The position numbers were made by a program, and so were the translations under genes. The notes under the pieces are model-generated. The model did not search any database and was not told the DNA's origin. It worked only from the letters and a program-made list of their open reading frames with translations. This document shows, piece after piece, positions 47,204 to 58,914 of a DNA stretch of 64,000 nt. The stretch is taken from positions 25,856,480 to 25,920,479 of the forward strand of contig CM033397.1 of assembly GCA_019426215.1 (NCBI GenBank), given 5' to 3'. The DNA is from Buddleja alternifolia. Its lineage: Eukaryota > Streptophyta > Magnoliopsida > Lamiales > Scrophulariaceae. How positions within the stretch are numbered: position 1 is the stretch's first letter; every line of letters begins with the position of its first letter.

Positions 47204-48260
47204 TTATGAAAACTGTAAAATTTACAAGAAGTTATGAGTCAAAACTTTTAGCAAATGAACAAAAAATATTCACATAACCATAATTTTGTACATGTAATGA
47301 TAACCTATATTTATACATTTTCCTTCCTGGCGGCAGGACCGAAAAATATAAAAAACTTAGGCGAGAACATTTCTCAGTTAATATGTTTTTATCTTGTAAC
47401 TCTTACTAAACATCAGTAACCCACCATATTAATTTTCAGCCTTTTGGATGACATAACAGAGCTCCTCGGGGAGGCTAATATGTTTTCCTAAACAAGTGTA
47501 CACCATTACTTAGATATTCATATGATATTCGAGATACTCCACGGCAGCGTGATCGCACTCGTTTATGCATACTTCAATCTACCCATCAAGGATCTAATCT
47601 TGTAATCTTGAGCGAATACCTTCCTCAGGGAATAATATTCACTCGCTACACCGTTAGATCAGTAATGGAGGCCATGAGAATTCAACTCTTGAATCTCGCT
47701 CCCACTTGATATTTAAAAAAATGTGGATTTTAAACATAATGATATCACTTGTTTGTGGAACTCAAAGTGATATTCCATAAAAAAATAGAGAGTGAATATT
47801 GTACTAGAAAATCACACTGGATTTAATTCCCAGGAAAGATTGGAGGCGTCACAATGGTCGCGCTTAAAACCCAATCTCCTAGACAGAATTAACTAGATTT
47901 AATTCCCAGGAAAGATTGGAGGCGTCACAACGGTTGCGCTTAAAACCCAATCTCCTAGACAGAATTAACTAGATTAAGTTAATAGCACAATATAACACTA
48001 CAACTATATTTAGGTGGAATATTAGATATCCAACATTTATTTAAACAATTTAAATAACACAATTGATCATATCATATTTATCATGTTGAATAAAAAATAT
48101 AAACATGCATTCATGTTTTTTTTTAAACAATTTAAACAAGTGATGCAATCATACGAGAATGCTTATATCATAATAACCGATACATGTCTAGAATCAAAAT
48201 TCTAAAATAAATAACATGTCATCATACCAATATATCTCACATGTACGTATCAAGAGCCTA
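47204..48260 (-). other. Untranslated leader of unit A with a duplicated stem-loop
   Basis: About 1.06 kb between primer site and gag. It holds two adjacent 76-bp copies (47821-47896 and 47897-47972) of a unit in which AGATTGG and CCAATCT can pair around a loop of about 30 nt. The same leader lies at 54055-55111 in unit B. Confidence 0.7.
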
Positions 48261-48272
48261 GCTCTGATACCA
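48261..48272 (-). other. Primer binding site, unit A
   Basis: TGGTATCAGAGC on the minus strand, two bases inside the middle LTR; initiator Met-tRNA type. Confidence 0.92.
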
Positions 48273-48274
48273 GT

Positions 48275-50061
48275 TTTTTGGAAAATCGATTCAAAATCGA
48301 ACCCAAATTGGTACACAGCGGAATTAAAATAGAAACCTAACTCTTTTACGTACATGCATGACATCAAAAATTAAAGTATACATACTATGGCTTAAAGCAA
48401 TTAATTAAACACTTTAATTAATAATAATTATTGCCTATCTATAGCTAACAATTAAAAGACTATATAATTAAACACTTTAATTAAAATCAATAATTGAATA
48501 ACTATAAAAATAATTGAAAAAGAAGAAAGCAAACCTTACACCGAAGATTGAAATTCGCCGGTAGAAGAAGAACTCGTTCACCACAAAGTCTTCTTCGCAA
48601 TACCTCAACTAACTCGGGAGTGTGGGCTCCAAAAAATACTACTAAAATAAAACTCCGTAAGAGAAATTTTATTTTCTTAAAAGCTAGCTTGCTCTCGTAA
48701 AATATACAAGAACTACTTGCTTTCGTTTTTGTTTGGTGTGTTTGAACTTGTAAATGATACCCCTTTATATAGGGTGAAAAAGGAAGAAATTTGAATTAAA
48801 AAAAATAAGTGGGATTGTTAAATAAGAAAAAGAAAACTTAGTGGGGTGAAAAAGGAAAAAAAAAAAATTCATTATGGCAGCCGGCTGGCTACCAGGCTGC
48901 GCGCGTGAACAGTAGCGCACTGTTTCACGTGCAAATTTTTTTTTTTTTTTTAAATTTCTTTTTCCTTTTTAATTAAATCACTATTTAATTAAATATCTTT
49001 TTCCAAACATATTTCCCACGTTAATTTTTCATCTAAGTTCAAACTTATCCATCTAATGGATATACTTTAGTATTTATTTGTAGAGTTTCAATTTGAGGTT
49101 TGCGAAGGGACCTTAGGGAAAATTAATTTTAGCTCCAAGTAGATTAAATCAAATTATCATCACATGATAATATTTAATATCACTTAACAATATGTAATTC
49201 CACTAAATAAATATTGTTGCACTCTAAAATTAACTTCAATTTATTTTTGAATTCCCATTCTTTCGTAAAGAAATATTTCATTAACTCCTCTATTAAATAT
49301 CCTTGAAAAAATAAAATTAATACTACTATTATTTTATTCTTCACATCTTATCATATAATGCTCAATTTGCTTATTATCAATTTTCCAAATGAAAAACTAT
49401 TTTTCATATAATTTTAGTGACACTTCACTTGAAACACTTTGGCCAAAGTTTTAGAAAATTTGAACATTGCAAATTCATTATAGGTGATATATCTTATCTC
49501 TCATGGAGATTATAGATTCCATATGAATGTCCTTTCCAATCACATTTTTATGTCATTGCCCAATGTATAAAGTATATTGGCCACCGAAGACCTCACTTCT
49601 AAATATATCAAAGCAATGTACACTAGATGCATTAGTCCACGACAATCATAGGATTAAGAGTTATTGTACAAAATTATTTATTTTCAATAGTGGTAAAAAA
49701 ATAAATAATTTGTTTGGTCCGGTTCAGTATTTCAATTTTATTGATTTACACGAATATACTATACATTTGGAATCCATATTCCCATGATTAAGACAAATCA
49801 TCAAATATAGTATATTGTAGTCTTTAGCAGATAAAACGCCCATTCTTATCACCGACTACAACCCATTTATAATAACATATGAAAAAAATCCAAGTCTTTT
49901 CCCATGGAACAACACTTCCATTTGGATTATCATATGTAATTATGGACTACATCTATCTTATAGTATAATTTCAATTATGCTCATAACTTGTAAAAGAACA
50001 ATTTCATAAATCAATAACAAATGCATCATACAATTGGATTTTTATGGCATAATCCCTAACA
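48275..50061 (-). repeat. Middle LTR of the tandem array (recombinant)
   Basis: Its left part (48275 to about 49245) agrees with the right LTR where the outer LTRs differ; its last part (from about 49350) agrees mostly with the left LTR. It begins TTTTTGG instead of TGTTGGG, like the right LTR. It serves both as 5' LTR of unit A and 3' LTR of unit B. Confidence 0.88.
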
Positions 50062-50076
50062 ATCTCCCACTTGCCC
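50062..50076 (-). other. Polypurine tract, unit B
   Basis: Identical to that of unit A (GGGCAAGTGGGAGAT), next to the middle LTR. Confidence 0.85.
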
Positions 50077-51270
50077 TCAAATCCAATTAGCTACAAACCT
50101 AACACCCATCACTTCTAAATGAGAATCAAAACTCTTTTGTGCCAATGTTTTAGTAAAGGGATCTGCTAAATTATTAGCTGAGGCTATCTTGGTGACCACA
50201 ATCTCTCCACGATCTACATAATCTCTAATTATATGATACTTCCTTTCAATGTGCTTTGAACGCTTATGACTTCTAGGTTCTTTAGAATTGGCAACAGCAC
50301 CAGTGTTATCACAATAGAGTATGATTGGCGTTAACCCATCTTTAACAACCTCTAGATCTAAAAGAAATTTTCTCAGCCAATAAGCTTCTTTAGCAGCCTC
50401 AGAAGCCGCCACATATTCAGCTTCCATGGTGGAGTCTGCAATGCAAGACTGTTTCACACTTCTCCAACTAATAGCTCCTCCACCAAGAGTAAACACATAT
50501 CCCGAAGTGGAACGTCTAGAATCACGATCAGATTGAAAATCTGAATCTGTGTAACCTATTGGTAACAGCTCCTCACTGTGATAGATAAGCATATAATATC
50601 TAGTCGTTCTCAAGTACTTCAAGATATGCTTCACTGCTATCCAATGTTCTGGTCCAGGGTTCGATTGATATCTACTGACCATCCCTACTGCATAACAAAT
50701 GTCAGGCCTTGTACAAAGCCTAGCATACATGAGACTACCCACAACTGAAGCGTAGGGTACATTCTTCATGTGTTTTTCCTCTTCAAGTGTTTTAGGACAC
50801 TGTTCTCGAGAAAGTTGAATTCCATGTCTAAAAGGCAATGACCCTTTCTTGGAATCCGCCATGTTATACCTTGCTAGTATCTTATCTATATATGCAGCTT
50901 GTGATAAGCCTAGCATCTTGTTCTTTCGATCTCGCAAAAGTTTGATCCCTAGAACATAACTAGCTTCACCTAGATCTTTCATATCAAATTGATTGGACAG
51001 CCAAATCTTAACAATAGACAATGTTCCTACATCATTTCCAATGAGTAGGATATCATCCACATAAAGCACTAAGAACATTATAACCTTTTCATGATGTCTC
51101 TTATACACACATGGTTCATCGGGCATCTGTTCAAATCCAAAAGATTTGACAGCTTCATTGAATCTGATGTTCCATGATCTAGATGCCTGCTTAAGTCCAT
51201 AAATGGACTTATTCAGTTTGCATACCATATGCTCCTGTTTTCCAACTGAAAATCCATCTGGTTGTATCAT
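50077..51270 (-). CDS. RT C-terminal part and RNase H, unit B
   Basis: 397 codons identical in protein to unit A; YVDD at 51062-51073. One silent difference was noticed (near 51022). Same upstream TAA. Confidence 0.85.
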   Translation of the reverse strand: MIQPDGFSVGKQEHMVCKLNKSIYGLKQASRSWNIRFNEAVKSFGFEQMPDEPCVYKRHHEKVIMFLVLYVDDILLIGNDVGTLSIVKIWLSNQFDMKDLGEASYVLGIKLLRDRKNKMLGLSQAAYIDKILARYNMADSKKGSLPFRHGIQLSREQCPKTLEEEKHMKNVPYASVVGSLMYARLCTRPDICYAVGMVSRYQSNPGPEHWIAVKHILKYLRTTRYYMLIYHSEELLPIGYTDSDFQSDRDSRRSTSGYVFTLGGGAISWRSVKQSCIADSTMEAEYVAASEAAKEAYWLRKFLLDLEVVKDGLTPIILYCDNTGAVANSKEPRSHKRSKHIERKYHIIRDYVDRGEIVVTKIASANNLADPFTKTLAQKSFDSHLEVMGVRFVANWI

Positions 51271-51282
51271 ATAGATTTCTTC

Positions 51283-52449
51283 TTAAAGATTTCCATTCAA
51301 GAATGCTGTCTTAACATCCATTTGCCATATCTCATAGTCATAATGAGCTGCAATGGATAAGAGAATCCTTATAGATTTAAACATGGCTACAGGTGAGAAG
51401 GTTTCATCATAATCAATGCCTTCCACTTGGGTGTAACCCTTTGCCACTAGTCTTGCTTTGAAGGTCTCTACCTTCCCACCTACTCCTCTCTTTCTCTTGT
51501 AGACCCATTTGCATCCAATGGGCTTAATACCTTCCGGTGCCTCTACAAGTTCCCAGACATTATTTGAGTACATTGACTCCAACTCAGATTTCATTGCAGT
51601 GACCCATTGGTCAGCATCTATATCTTCTAGAGCTTCTTTGTAGCTGAGAGGATCAGATTCATGTTCAGGTTCAACCACAAGGGTTTCCTGAAGATATCTA
51701 CCAGGTCGCCTGATAATCCTCCCACTGCGACGTGACTCATGTGTACTAGGTTCCACATCAGTAGTTATATTAGGTACATCATATGTATTATCTATGTTCT
51801 CAGTTATATTAGGCTGTTCAGATGTAGTATCTGATACTGTCATCTCTTCTAATACAAGCTTACTTCGACTCTTGTAGTCATTTAATAGTTCATCCTCAAG
51901 ATACTTGGCATTTGTACTTACAAATACCTTATGATCATTAGGACTATAAAATTGACCACCTCTAGTCTCTTTAGGATATCCTACAAACAAGCATACTTCT
52001 GTTCTTGATTCCAACTTTGCAGGATCCTTTCTTAACACGTGTGCTGGACATCCCCAAATACGGAGATATTTAATGTTCGGCTTTCGCCCAATCCATAACT
52101 CCACAGGTGTTTTAGGAACTGACTTAGAAGGAACTAAGTTCAATAAATATGCAGCTGTTTCAAGTGCATATCCCCAAAAAGAACTAGATAGAGTCGCATG
52201 ACTCATCATGGACCTTACCATTTCCATCAACGTTCTATTTCTTCTTTCTGCAACACCATTCTGCTGGGGTGTACCCGGTGCAGTAAGTTCAGATCTAATC
52301 CCATTTGTAGTTAAGAAGTCCAAGAATTCCCTTGATAGATATTCACCACCTCGATCTGATCTAAGTGATTTGATATGTTTATCTAATCGATTTTCAACTT
52401 CAGCCTTAAACACTTTGAACTTTTCAAAAGATTCAGACTTGTGTTTCAT
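51283..52449 (-). CDS. Integrase C-terminal part and RT N-terminal part, unit B
   Basis: 388 codons, like unit A except [10 protein letters not shown] (the usual residue in the family) and RGVGGK. Same borders: TA-run frameshift upstream, TAA downstream. Confidence 0.85.
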   Translation of the reverse strand: MKHKSESFEKFKVFKAEVENRLDKHIKSLRSDRGGEYLSREFLDFLTTNGIRSELTAPGTPQQNGVAERRNRTLMEMVRSMMSHATLSSSFWGYALETAAYLLNLVPSKSVPKTPVELWIGRKPNIKYLRIWGCPAHVLRKDPAKLESRTEVCLFVGYPKETRGGQFYSPNDHKVFVSTNAKYLEDELLNDYKSRSKLVLEEMTVSDTTSEQPNITENIDNTYDVPNITTDVEPSTHESRRSGRIIRRPGRYLQETLVVEPEHESDPLSYKEALEDIDADQWVTAMKSELESMYSNNVWELVEAPEGIKPIGCKWVYKRKRGVGGKVETFKARLVAKGYTQVEGIDYDETFSPVAMFKSIRILLSIAAHYDYEIWQMDVKTAFLNGNL

Positions 52450-53301
52450 TAGATATATATATATCCATACCTTGAGTAATCATCTATAAAAGTTATGAAA
52501 TACTCAAAACCTCCTCTTGCCTGAATGCTCATTGGTCCACATACATCGGTGTGAATCAATTCAAGCAATTGTGTGGCTCTATTTCCTTTTCCTTTAAAAG
52601 GCCTCTTGGTCATTTTTCCTTCTAAACATGATTCGCAGACTGGTAAATTCTTAAGATCTAATTGACTTATAAGTCCATCAGATACCAGTCTTTGGATCCT
52701 GTTAGAATTAATATGACCCAAACGCAAGTGCCATTTATATGCTTCATCAGTCATAGGAGTCTTTCTTTTTAATGGTAATATTTGTTTACTTGTATTAGCC
52801 TCAGAATTACCAACAGAGTATGTATCAGGAAATAATAAAAATAAACCATCATTCTGAGTACCTTTGCAAATAAACGATTTATTATGCTTAATAGAAAAAC
52901 CTTGTTCAAAAATGACAGTAAAACCATCATCCATCAAACAACTAACAGAAATCAAATTTCTACGAATAGAAGGTACATAAAGACAGTCTTTTAATATTAA
53001 TACTTTGTTCTTGAAAAATAAATTAACAAGTCCTATAGCTACTATTGGCACGCTTGTACCATCTCCCATCATCAGGTACATTTCACCATCACTTAGCTGC
53101 CTGGTCAGCTGAAACCCCTGCAACATATTGCAAATATGATTAGTTGATCCAGAATCCACACACCAGGAACCTGGTGGACTTCCAACTAAACATGTTTCAA
53201 GTAAACAAGATATCCTCATACCTTGATTGGGTGCCTTGCCAGTTTTAGCAGGAAGACTTGCTAAATATTTGGGGCAATTCCTTTTCCAATGACCATCTTC
53301 T
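52449..53301 (-). CDS. Zinc knuckle, protease and integrase N-terminal part, unit B
   Basis: Same protein as in unit A: DSG protease site, WHLRLGH and CESCLEGKM, first integrase Asp, ending GYIYI at the same TA-run frameshift. Confidence 0.84.
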
Positions 53302-54054
53302 TTACAATGGAAACAATTTCCTTTTGCAGATTTGGTTTTCTTTTGAATTTTTTGTTGCTACAGTAGCACCATTATTCTTTCCCTTTTTCCATTTCTTGGC
53401 ATTCCATTTCTTAGCTTTAGTACCAGATGTCTGAGAAAAATTGACACTCCCTTTAGCCCTCAGAACACCTTCTACGACTTGGAGTTCATTCATCAATTCA
53501 GGCAATGAGTAATCTTTAGCATTCATAGAATAGTTAAGCCTAAATTGATTAAATGAACTTGGCAGAGAGTTCAGGATCATATCCTGCTGAGTTTGACTAT
53601 CAATTTTTGCACCAAGGATTTCTAGTTCATTTAGGTAAGCCATCATCTTCATGACATGCTCTTGAACTAGTGTTCCTTCAGACATCTTAGCAGTAAGCAT
53701 CTTCCTCATGAGCTCATGTCTGCTTGCCCTATCCTGCCCTCCAAACATCTCCTTGAGATGTTGCATCATCATTGAAGCAGTCACCATCTCTTGCATCTGA
53801 TGCTTGAGAATATTAGACACAGATGCTAGGATATAGCATTTTGCCATCTCATTGGCTTTAATCCACCGTTCATAACGGTTCCTTATAGCTTGTGATGCAT
53901 TAGTAGCAGGAACTGGAGGACATGGTTCTCCAAGAACAAACTTGTGCTCATCATGAGTTAGCACAATTTCAAGATTCATTTCCCACTCGGCATAGTTAGG
54001 TCCTAGTAACTTATTTTCTTTAAGGATAGATTGCAGAGGACTCATAGATGCCAT
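53302..54054 (-). CDS. Gag of the tandem element, unit B
   Basis: 250 codons with the same protein as unit A and the same frame break before the zinc knuckle. Confidence 0.86.
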   Translation of the reverse strand: MASMSPLQSILKENKLLGPNYAEWEMNLEIVLTHDEHKFVLGEPCPPVPATNASQAIRNRYERWIKANEMAKCYILASVSNILKHQMQEMVTASMMMQHLKEMFGGQDRASRHELMRKMLTAKMSEGTLVQEHVMKMMAYLNELEILGAKIDSQTQQDMILNSLPSSFNQFRLNYSMNAKDYSLPELMNELQVVEGVLRAKGSVNFSQTSGTKAKKWNAKKWKKGKNNGATVATKNSKENQICKRKLFPL

Positions 54055-55111
54055 TTATGAAAACTGTAAAATTTACAAGAAGTTATGAGTCAAAACTTTT
54101 AGCAAATGAACAAAAAATATTCACATAACCATAATTTTGTACATGTAATGATAACCTATATTTATACATTTTCCTTCCTGGCGGCAGGACCGAAAAATAT
54201 AAAAAACTTAGGCGAGAACATTTCTCAGTTAATATGTTTTTATCTTGTAACTCTTACTAAACATCATTAACCCACCATATTAATTTTCAGCCTTTTGGAT
54301 GACATAACAGAGCTCCTCGGGGAGGCTAATATGTTTTCCTAAACAAGTGTACACCATTACTTAGATATTCATATGATATTCGAGATACTCCACGGCAGCG
54401 TGATCGCACTCGTTTATGCATACTTCAATCTACCCATCAAGGATCTAATCTTGTAATCTTGAGCGAATACCTTCCTCAGGGAATAATATTCACTCGCTAC
54501 ACCGTTAGATCAGTAATGGAGGCCATGAGAATTCAACTCTTGAATCTCGCTCCCACTTGATATTTAAAAAAATGTGGATTTTAAACATAATGATATCACT
54601 TGTTTGTGGAACTCAAAGTGATATTCCATAAAAAAATAGAGAGTGAATATTGTACTAGAAAATCACACTGGATTTAATTCCCAGGAAAGATTGGAGGCGT
54701 CACAATGGTCGCGCTTAAAACCCAATCTCCTAGACAGAATTAACTAGATTTAATTCCCAGGAAAGATTGGAGGCGTCACAACGGTTGCGCTTAAAACCCA
54801 ATCTCCTAGACAGAATTAACTAGATTAAGTTAATAGCACAATATAACACTACAACTATATTTAGGTGGAATATTAGATATCCAACATTTATTTAAACAAT
54901 TTAAATAACACAATTGATCATATCATATTTATCATGTTGAATAAAAAATATAAACATGCATTCATGTTTTTTTTTAAACAATTTAAACAAGTGATGCAAT
55001 CATACGAGAATGCTTATATCATAATAACCGATACATGTCTAGAATCAAAATTCTAAAATAAATAACATGTCATCATACCAATATATCTCACATGTACGTA
55101 TCAAGAGCCTA
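54055..55111 (-). other. Untranslated leader of unit B with a duplicated stem-loop
   Basis: Copy of the leader of unit A; the 76-bp tandem pair lies at 54672-54823. Confidence 0.7.
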
Positions 55112-55123
55112 GCTCTGATACCA
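55112..55123 (-). other. Primer binding site, unit B
   Basis: TGGTATCAGAGC on the minus strand, two bases from the right LTR. Confidence 0.92.
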
Positions 55124-55125
55124 GT

Positions 55126-56912
55126 TTTTTGGAAAATCGATTCAAAATCGAACCCAAATTGGTACACAGCGGAATTAAAATAGAAACCTAACTCTTTTAC
55201 GTACATGCATGACATCAAAAATTAAAGTATACATACTATGGCTTAAAGCAATTAATTAAACACTTTAATTAATAATAATTATTGCCTATCTATAGCTAAC
55301 AATTAAAAGACTATATAATTAAACACTTTAATTAAAATCAATAATTGAATAACTATAAAAATAATTGAAAAAGAAGAAAGCAAACCTTACACCGAAGATT
55401 GAAATTCGCCGGTAGAAGAAGAACTCGTTCACCACAAAGTCTTCTTCGCAATACCTCAACTAACTCGGGAGTGTGGGCTCCAAAAAATACTACTAAAATA
55501 AAACTCCGTAAGAGAAATTTTATTTTCTTAAAAGCTAGCTTGCTCTCGTAAAATATACAAGAACTACTTGCTTTCGTTTTTGTTTGGTGTGTTTGAACTT
55601 GTAAATGATACCCCTTTATATAGGGTGAAAAAGGAAGAAATTTGAATTAAAAAAAATAAGTGGGATTGTTAAATAAGAAAAAGAAAACTTAGTGGGGTGA
55701 AAAAGGAAAAAAAAAAAATTCATTATGGCAGCCGGCTGGCTGCCAGGCTGCGCGCGTGAACAGTAGCGCACTGTTTCACGTGCAAATTTTTTATTTTTTT
55801 TTTAAATTTCTTTTTCCTTTTTAATTAAATCACTATTTAATTAAATATCTTTTTCCAAACATATTTCCCACGTTAATTTTTCATCTAAGTTCAAACTTAT
55901 CCATCTAATGGATATACTTTAGTATTTATTTGTAGAGTTTCAATTTGAGGTTTGCGAAGGGACCTTAGGGAAAATTAATTTTAGCTCCAAGTAGATTAAA
56001 TCAAATTATCATCACATGATAATATTTAATATCACTTAACAATATGTAATTCCACTAAATAAATATTGTTGCACTCTAAAATTAACTTCAATTTATTTTT
56101 GAATTCCCATTCTTTCGTAAAGAAATATTTCATTAACTCCTCTATTAAATATCCTTGAAAAAATAAAATTAATACTACTATTATTTTATTCTTCACATCT
56201 TATCCTATAATGCTCAATTTGCTTATTATCAATTTTCCAAATGAAAAACTATTTTTCATATAATTTTAGTGACACTTCACTTGAAACACTTTGGCCAAAG
56301 TTTTAGAAAATTTGAACATTGCAAATTCATTATAGGTGATATATCTTATCTCTCATGGAGATTATAGATTCCATATGAATGTCCTTTCCAATCACATTTT
56401 TATGTCATTGCCCAATGTATAAAGTATATTGGCCACCGAAGACCTCACTTCTAAATATATCAAAGCAATGTACACTAGATGCATTAGTCCACGACAATCA
56501 TAGGATTAAGAGTTATTGTACAAAATTATTTATTTTCAATAGTATAAAAAAATAAATAATCTGTTTGGTCCGGTTCAGTATTTCAATCTTATTGATTTAC
56601 ACGAATATACTATACATTTGGAATCCATATTCCCATGATTAAGACAAATCATCAAATATAGTATATTGTAGTCTTTAGCAGATAAAACGCTCATTCTTAT
56701 CACCGACTACAACCCATTTATAATAACATATGAAAAAAATCCAAATCTTTTCCCATGGAACAACACTTCCATTTGGATTATCATATGTAATTATGGACTA
56801 CATCTATCTTATAGTATAATTTCAATTATGCTCATAACTTGTAAAAGAACAATTTCATAAATCAATAACAAATGCATCATACAATTGGATTTTTAGGGCA
56901 TAATCCCTAACA
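55126..56912 (-). repeat. Right LTR (5' LTR) of the tandem array
   Basis: Begins TTTTTGG and ends CCCTAACA. Private changes near its right end (for example TTAGGGCAT where the other two LTRs have TTATGGCAT) distinguish it from the middle LTR. Confidence 0.9.
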
Positions 56913-56917
56913 CCTTT

Positions 56918-57690
56918 TCCCATTCCAAATTTCCAATCATAGGCAACCTTCTCCAAGTCGGCCAAAACCCCCATCGGACTCTGGCAAAACTCTACAAAAC
57001 TTATGGCCCTTTAATGCATCTAAAGCTTGGTAGTATACATACAACTGTTGTATCCTCACCCGAAAGAGCTAAAGAAGTTCTAACAAAGCATGATCAAGCC
57101 TGCTCGGGTCGAGCTGTACCTAGCGCAGCCCATACAATGGACCACCATAAGTCATCCATACCCTGGTTGCCGGTTGCAAACAAATGGCGTGCACTTCGCA
57201 AAATCATGAAAGAACAAGTGTCTTTAATGCATCAGCTCGATGGTAACGACAGGCTTGTCCAACTACATAATGATTTGCAAGAATGCTCCAATAGCGGTCG
57301 AGTTGTGGATATTCGTGAAATTGGATTCAAAACCGCACTGAATTTGTTATCATCGACACTCTTTTCAATTGACTTTGCTCACTTCGATTCCAGTTTAACT
57401 CGAGAAATGATGGAAAATGTTCATGCTCTGATAAAAAATTTAGGCACTCCTAATCTTGTTGATTAATTACTTTCCACTTCTTATATTCATCGATCCACAA
57501 GGACTTGTGCGCAAAACGGAGGCCAGTTTAAGAAGATTACATGAAATATTTGGCGAAACACTTAATCCAAGGTTGCAATCAAGAGGCATATTTAGGGAAA
57601 AGGATATGCTCGAAGCACTACTCGATCTCAACCAAGAAAATGAGTCCGACTTCAGCCTCAACGACATACAACATTTAATGCTAGTAAGTA
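56918..57690 (+). pseudogene. Cytochrome P450 (CYP76-like), middle piece
   Basis: Resumes the P450 interrupted at 41416: KFPIIGNLLQVGQNPHRTLA, KTYGPLMHLKLG, a CSGRAVP block, HHKSSIPWLPV, the C-helix WRALRKI motif (heme-propionate Trp and Arg), and RVVDIREIGF. A frameshift near 57460 moves to the frame with YFPLLIFIDPQGLVRK, ending at HLML near 57683. Rejoined at the TSD, the frame is off by two bases: about 8 extra bases lie between PPGPF and FPIIGN. The I-helix (AGTDT), ExxR and heme Cys regions are absent. CYP76 members oxidise terpenoids and related compounds in the ER; this copy cannot make a working enzyme. Confidence 0.82.
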
Positions 57691-57810
57691 ATTAATTTCT
57701 CGAGGATTTAGACTCTTCAATTTCTTTTTAGATCTCATATATTGACTTTCTGTCACACAACTAATTGTTGAATTTAGCATGGGTATGTGCTTGAGAACGG
57801 TAACACAATG

Positions 57811-58110
57811 CACTACAATGAAAAATAAGATTAGTGACAAAACAACTTTTCAATGTCAAAATTGTCACTAAATATACATAATGAGTGACAATAAATTTTT
57901 GTTACTGAAAAAACATCTTTTTAAATTATCACTATTGACAATTAGTAAAACATGGTTACTAACAACTCATTGGCGACACATATATAGTGAGAACTATATT
58001 TGTTGTCACTAAGTTATTAGTAAATATGTGTAGTTAATTATCAATAGTGACAACAATTTTCTTGTCACTAATTGATGTGAGTGACAACTATTATATACAA
58101 CTAGAGGTCG
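57811..58110 (+). mobile_element. CACTA transposon terminal fragment
   Basis: Begins CACTACAATGAAAA, the CACTA-type terminus, followed by seven or more subterminal repeats of TAGTGACAA or TTGTCACTA in both orientations up to about 58090. No matching second end or transposase in the window. It lies 120 bp after the last P450 homology and may mark where the rest of the gene was lost. Confidence 0.68.
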
Positions 58111-58860
58111 GAGCACACTCGGTGCGTGTTCAAAGAAAGAAAAATGTAACTTAAACTTTTTTTTGTCAATTATTATAATTCAAACGAAAAACTATGGAGA
58201 AGTATTTCATTTCCCTTGCTGTAGATACCTCATTTCATGTATAGTTTGATATTGTCATATGACTCTTTAACAAATATTACTTATAAAAAAAATGACTCTT
58301 AACAAATATTTACTACAATTATACTCTTTAATAAATTAATAAATTTGAAAGGTTTAGAAAATTAAGGGACATAATTGATGTTTTTTCCATACTGAAAATT
58401 TTAATGAAGAAAAAAAAATTGAAAAAACATTTGCATACATGTGGGAAAAATACATTTTACTCCAGTGATATTCGAAATTGGGCATGTACCTCCCTGTAAA
58501 AAAAAAATACAAAAAACCCCCCTGACATTTCAAAAAAGATACTCACAGCTTCCCTGGACTACTTTTGCCTGTGACTTTTACTGTGAGGACAAAAATGCCC
58601 TCATGTTTTAATAATATTTACATTACATTGTTTATTTTATTCTACATATTATTAATTATTTAATTTTCTTTTTCTTTTTTTTTCTTTCCCAATCGTCTTC
58701 TTCCCCAAATTCTAACCTTAATTCACAGTAGTTAAATGATCTTCTTCCCCATGTCCTAGACCTAATTCACAATCCTCATCATCTCTACCAACAATATGTA
58801 TAAGCATATGATTTTACACAGAATAGTTTTATTTTATCTCTTCTTCTATATTTTGATTTC

Positions 58861-58863
<3 letters not shown>
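58111..58863. other. Non-coding stretch, no recognised feature
   Basis: AT-rich, with poly-A runs near 58410 and 58500. I see no gene, repeat pair or element end here. Confidence 0.5.

Positions 58864-58911
<48 letters not shown>
58864..58911. repeat. TA microsatellite
   Basis: About 24 consecutive TA units, followed directly by the 282-bp duplication. Confidence 0.92.

Positions 58912-58914
<3 letters not shown>

Larger units (their letters stand above)
41417..56912 (-). mobile_element. Tandem copia array LTR-internal-LTR-internal-LTR
   Basis: Three LTRs (41417-43210, 48275-50061, 55126-56912) alternate with two internal regions of 5064 bp each. The whole array is flanked by CCTTT (41412-41416 and 56913-56917), so one insertion was later expanded. 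The repeat offset is exactly 6851 bp. By eye the internal regions differ at only about four sites (near 44171, 44454, 44629 and 47408 in unit A). RT, RNase H and integrase catalytic motifs are intact, but both units share three frame lesions. Lineage: Ty1/copia, TAR/Tork-like by style (not verified). Confidence 0.93.

Noticed and set aside
57684..57689. GTAAGT after the last P450 codons as an intron donor
   Set aside because: CYP76 genes usually have their intron further downstream, after the I-helix region; homology simply stops here, so I treat it as truncation.
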